Positions 60,141 to 64,000 of a DNA stretch of 64,000 bases are shown here, one piece after another; the first letter of the stretch is position 1, and each line of letters starts with the position of its first letter. Under the pieces are notes generated by a model. That model did no database searches and had not been told where the DNA came from. It saw only the letters and a program-made list of their open reading frames with translations. The position numbers and the translations under genes are program-made. The DNA comes from Papaver somniferum (Eukaryota; Streptophyta; Magnoliopsida; Ranunculales; Papaveraceae), in assembly GCF_003573695.1 (NCBI RefSeq), contig NC_039360.1:66217911-66281910 (forward strand), in the 5' to 3' direction.

Positions 60141-60252
60141 CTGCTAATGGGGGTACCATTTTGCTTGGAGGTACTACCAACCCAAAGGCAATTGATTTTT
60201 TGTCCTATATGCATATTGGTACATCCAAGCAATATGGTACCCTCATTAGCAG
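60141..60252. repeat. 112-bp foldback (short MITE or hairpin)
   Basis: CTGCTAATGGGGGTACCATT and on to TTGCTTGG at the left pairs with the right arm, whose reverse complement reads CTGCTAATGAGGGTACCATA and then TTGCTTGG. The arms are about 28-35 nt with few mismatches and a loop of about 40 nt. No clear target duplication is seen. It could be a tiny MITE or the source of a hairpin RNA. Confidence 0.6.
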
Positions 60253-60540
60253 CCTTGTTGAATTTTGGGGTTTGAACACCAGGATAAAAGATTTATCACG
60301 AAACAAAATTTCTATCGGCAACACGAGTTGTGTCGTTAAGGGTAAGTTGCCTAATACAAGTTGTGTTGTCCGACGCTAGAGACAACGACTCTCTTTGAAT
60401 CCTCTATAAATATACATTTCATCCATTTCGAATTAAACTTTCTCCACAACTTCTAAAAATAGTGCAAAAATGGCAACAAATTTGTAACAAAGATCAATAT
60501 TCCAAGTTTCCGATAGATATCGTGATTCAAAGTGATTAAT
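60253..60540. other. Short intergenic stretch, nothing recognised
   Basis: AT-rich DNA between the foldback and the Myb-like remnant. The end of the 60161-60379 frame lies here and is an artefact of the foldback. Confidence 0.4.
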
Positions 60541-61545
60541 GGATATAGATTAATCTATTTGTAGGAATCATGTATATTTTACACAGTGATGCTATCAATG
60601 GTAAGAGTGTCAACGGGTCCTATCAAGTCCGGGTAATATACTACACGGAACCAGAACCGCTAATATTAGTCGGTTCCGGGTCCGGTTCATAAATTGATGG
60701 ACCCAAAACCGGAGATAAAAACCTTAAATACTTTATCAGGTCCTCTAAATTCAACTATTTTTTTTGATAATCTATCTTTATAATTGTTATCTTAGCTTGA
60801 TTTTAATAATTTTTCACATAAATTATTATTATATCTATATAAATGTTCTAATAAGGTTAAACGTAAGAAAATAAAGGAAAAATGAAAAAAAAAATAAGCG
60901 AAATTAATTATAAGAAATATTTTCATTTCAAGTAAAATTAACAAGTAAAATATAAATATCCGGGTACCCGATGGATAATACCAGCTAGGAGCCGAAAGCT
61001 TATCAGTTCCCGACGGGTAGTGATTTTGTCACTGATGGACCTATAGATGGGCTAACCTGGGCTTTAGCCCAGGTAGCCGTCACAGCCCAAAAGCCTAAGA
61101 AAAGTGAAATGCTATGCTCGACCAAGGATATTAGCCCGGACTGGAAAAATAATTAAGACTTCTTGGGTCCGTCCCTTATTTTTTTAATGGGTCCAATCTT
61201 AGGACCCAAAATCAGACCCGATATACTCAGGTCGGTTCGGTTCCGGGTAATCGGGTACCCGTTGGCAGCCCTAATCAATGGTGCGAGCAACATGGTAAAA
61301 CCTTTTGGAAAAATTTTGTGAAAAAACTCTTAATCATCGTGACAGAGATGGAGTGTCTCATCATTTTTGTTCAATCACCAAAGAAGCCGGTAAATATGTA
61401 GTTGAGATCATGAAAATGAATCGATGTAAAAGAAACGGTGAAACCGGAAATGATGTGATAAAAACAATTCAATTTTTCTAAGAAAATGAAGTCAAAGAAT
61501 CCGCTCCATTTGTTATATTTTTGGGATCTTTAAAAAGTTGTAGGA
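60541..61545 (+). pseudogene. PIF/Harbinger-associated Myb-like (NAM-associated) gene remnant, interrupted by a hAT
   Basis: Right of the inserted hAT, the plus strand reads, with frame changes, pieces such as FWKNF, SHHFCSITKEAGKYVVEIMK, RNGETGNDVIKT and ESAPFVIFLGSLKSC. This order fits the plant Myb/trihelix-like proteins with a NAM-associated C-terminus that accompany PIF/Harbinger transposases. Left of the hAT, a HSDAINGAS-type reading just before the insertion continues into it. Single-base shifts and stops show it is dead. The assignment rests on pattern memory and is moderate. Confidence 0.45.
60602..61273. mobile_element. Non-autonomous hAT element, 672 bp, 8-bp target duplication
   Basis: Left end TAAGAGTGTCAACGGGT, right end ACCCGTTGGCAGCCCTA (13 of 17 complementary), flanked by ATCAATGG at 60594-60601 and 61274-61281. 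Subterminal CGGGTAAT/GGTTCCGGGT motifs recur in both orientations as in the larger hAT at 55547. At about 61026-61200 it contains a segment starting CACTGATGGACCTATAGATG, related to 40190-40330, with a palindrome ACCTGGGCTTTAGCCCAGGT. No transposase. Confidence 0.85.
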
Positions 61546-61553
61546 ATAAAGAT

Positions 61554-63585
61554 TGTCAGAGCATTGTTCGGTTGAACCCGCCAAGAGTGCTATGTCAAGT
61601 TTGGTTGTCAAAATTAGTTCCAAAACTAGAGAATGCTTGATTTGATTACTAGAGTCAACTTCGTTAGGTTATACTGGGAACATAGAAATGTTAAGATTCA
61701 CTCTTGTTACTCATGAAAAACCTGAAGACATACCGACATCAATGAACATATCATCCTTTAGTTCGAGGTTAGTAACAATAGATTTGACTTATTCCGTTTC
61801 TATCTTTGTTCTTTCGGTTTTTATTGAAAACATAATATAAATATTAAAGTTTGTTTACGTGTCTCTAGTATAGGTAACTTGGTCATTATACTATTATCAA
61901 AATATAATATGATATAGTATGTCAAGTTTAGTTCCGAAATTCGGAATCGTTTGAGTCAGTTATGAAAGTCAACTTCGCTAGGTTAGATTACGAATACATA
62001 AATGTCTAGACATGCTCTGGTTACTCATGAACACCTGAAAAGTATCCATGACAATAAAAATATCATCCTTCAGTTCGAGGTTAGTAACTATAGTCTTTAC
62101 TTGTTCCATATCTATCTTTTATTCTTTCAAGTCTTTATTTATTGAAAACATAACATGTGAAGTTCAGTTTGTTATAATAAATTTAATATTGGTGGCTTGA
62201 TCATTAAACTATGATCATAATATCTTATACAATAGTTATTTCTGCAATGTAATTAAGTATACGGAGTTACTAAGTATAGTTTATTCATGAGTGTCGTTAT
62301 GACTTGATACTAAAATTACAATTAAGGGTAACTCCAGGATTTATATTTTGAACCAATAATGATTTGTTGAAATATTGATGTCATTTTGTGAACCCAAAAC
62401 ACCAAATAAAGACATGCCAAATCCAACAATCATAGTAGACGAAGCTTCCAAAATTACAATTGGTTATGGATAATGACCTTAATACAGACATGTTCATTTA
62501 ACATGACATTATTGCCACATCCGACGCATACAATCAAAACTACCTAGCATTCCTGTAAAATTCCTTTTAGTTTTTTCCTTAAGAATTCAATCAACATTTT
62601 TCTAAGTAGGTTTTATTTTCCTATAATCGATCCTTACCTATATTGGGAATCAAGGTAGAACCGATCCTAACTTTCTTTAGGTATCATGATAGAACCGGTC
62701 CCAATATGCAAAACCGATTTCTATTGGTCACGTACACTTTAGGGTTTGTATGATTTGGAAATTGGGTTTGTAAAATAGGAAAGTTCAAGATATCGACATA
62801 ATGAGTAATTTGAACATGTGCTGAAATCTTATTTCTAAATCGCTGAAAGATATTCCTTGATACCCAATGTGAGATCCTAAACCAAAATAGTAGAGAATCT
62901 TTTTGAGATTTTCGAAGTTAATATGTTTTGTTTTACCAGCAATCAAAATATATCTTTGGAAAAATATATATTAGTTAGTGCTAGCTAATATTGAGTTGTC
63001 CATGAAGATTTCAGTTGTACAGTTGGATATTGGTTGGAATTCATAAAACCGAGTTTAGGTGTTTTATTGCATATCTTTAGAATATCTTCGGTTATGGAAA
63101 TTCCTTGGTGTCCAAACTACCTTGGTCTGTAAATAGTGAAGTATGTTCTTCTTACAAACTTATCCTAAGCCAGGAAAACTTCATCTTTGTTGCTTCTGGT
63201 GTAGCCGACTAATAGGATTCTCTTAATAATATCCTGGAGAGGAGAGTAACCTAATTACGCGAAATCTCTTACGTCCGCTAGTTTAAAGACTTCTTTGGGA
63301 TCAAGAAGCGTTTACTAGTACCGTTGGTGGGAAACTAGAATCATATTTTGTTGGGACACCAACACCAATTAGAAGAGTCTAGTTATTTTAAGTATTTACA
63401 TACGTTTCTTTATTTAGTATTTGCTTAGTATTCAAGTTATGTTAACTATATATTCATAGTTTATTCTAGGGTTTAAGACATCAATCAATCACTTAATACA
63501 AAACTCAGTTCTTTATTTGTTCTTTTTATTTGTAAATTCTATCTTAGGGTTCTTGTACAGTTGTTTTGGTTTTAGAACCCTAACA
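61554..63585 (+). repeat. E5: 5' LTR of another copia-like element
   Basis: 2032 bp, TGTCAGAGCATTGTTCGG to CCCTAACA; the start recalls TGTTAGAGCATTGCTCGG of E1/E3. It contains a 327-bp diverged tandem duplication (units from 61593 and 61920, each with TTCGAGGTTAGTAAC). Directly after its end, TGGTATTAAAGAC (63588-63600) is a degraded version of the initiator Met-tRNA primer site. Confidence 0.7.
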
Positions 63586-64000
63586 TCTGGTATTAAAGAC
63601 GTCGAAATTTTGACCTTATATATGAACAAGGTCTAAGATGTTGACACGTTCCACCTTATATGATAATCCAACGGTAAATAATCTCAAACGAGATTAGAGG
63701 AGAATACGAGAAACATACAGAAATGTAGGTAATGGACCAAAGGGGTTATTCCATAGGAAAAAGTCAATTGGTTGTGCATTCAAAGGTGTAGCTCAGAATT
63801 TGGGAGATAGACATGTTGTACTCGTTGTGTTATTTGTTGACATGGTTTTCATTGCCACCACTAATAAAGTGACTTTTATGTTTGATCATGGTAAGCTGTT
63901 GTGTTGAACATCAAATCTGCGCTTTCGAGGAACGAAAAGAACTCATGTTCTATGAACGAGTCGGGCACAACAAGATTTTGGCACTCACCTTGGTTAGCAG
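63586..64000 (+). mobile_element. E5 internal region, cut by window end
   Basis: Starts with the degraded primer site at 63588-63600; no gag motif is readable before the window ends. The mutated primer site suggests an old, inactive copy. Confidence 0.5.

Noticed and set aside
1..64000. Organelle DNA insertions or rRNA genes
   Set aside because: No stretch resembling plastid or mitochondrial genes or rRNA was recognised.

Overview
The window is 64 kb of AT-rich nuclear DNA from a flowering plant. It has spliceosomal introns, a land-plant receptor kinase, tRNA-derived SINEs, plant-type LTR retrotransposons primed by initiator Met-tRNA, hAT and PIF/Harbinger-type elements and a Helitron. The species cannot be fixed from sequence alone; a eudicot is the safest reading.

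Only one gene looks intact: a leucine-rich-repeat, malectin-domain receptor kinase on the minus strand (25942-33869). I could trace 24 exons with consistent splice phases to a 1025-residue protein. Nearly all the rest is mobile DNA or gene debris.

Layout. 1-9.7 kb: two tRNA-derived SINE copies, a tRNA-Lys-like gene with an altered anticodon, remnants of a COI1-like F-box gene and a LIM-domain gene, other exon-like pieces, and two copies of a promoter-like repeat. 9.7-14.6 kb: a probable solo LTR between 48-bp perfect direct repeats, a second LTR-like block with tandem repeats, and featureless repeat DNA. 14.6-24.5 kb: a cluster of broken Sirevirus-like (Ty1/copia) elements, one on the minus strand (E1), one on the plus strand (E2) and an LTR piece (E4). 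25.9-33.9 kb: the receptor kinase. 34-41.4 kb: MITEs, an inverted repeat and a decayed repeat array. 41.4-50.3 kb: a structurally complete Sirevirus-like element (E3) with a 5-bp target duplication, two LTRs of about 2.3 kb, primer site, gag, repeated polypurine tracts and small 3' ORFs, but no pol; a MITE sits inside it. 51.8-61.3 kb: a Helitron with an internal minisatellite, several MITEs, and two non-autonomous hAT elements with 8-bp target duplications, one of them inserted in a transposon-gene remnant. 61.5-64 kb: the 5' LTR of another retrotransposon (E5) that runs off the window.

The most unusual theme is the set of Sirevirus-like elements without reverse transcriptase. They keep coiled-coil ORFs and a tiny membrane ORF, and their LTRs carry iterated short motifs that differ between families at the same place. 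Presumably they depend on proteins supplied by full-length relatives elsewhere.
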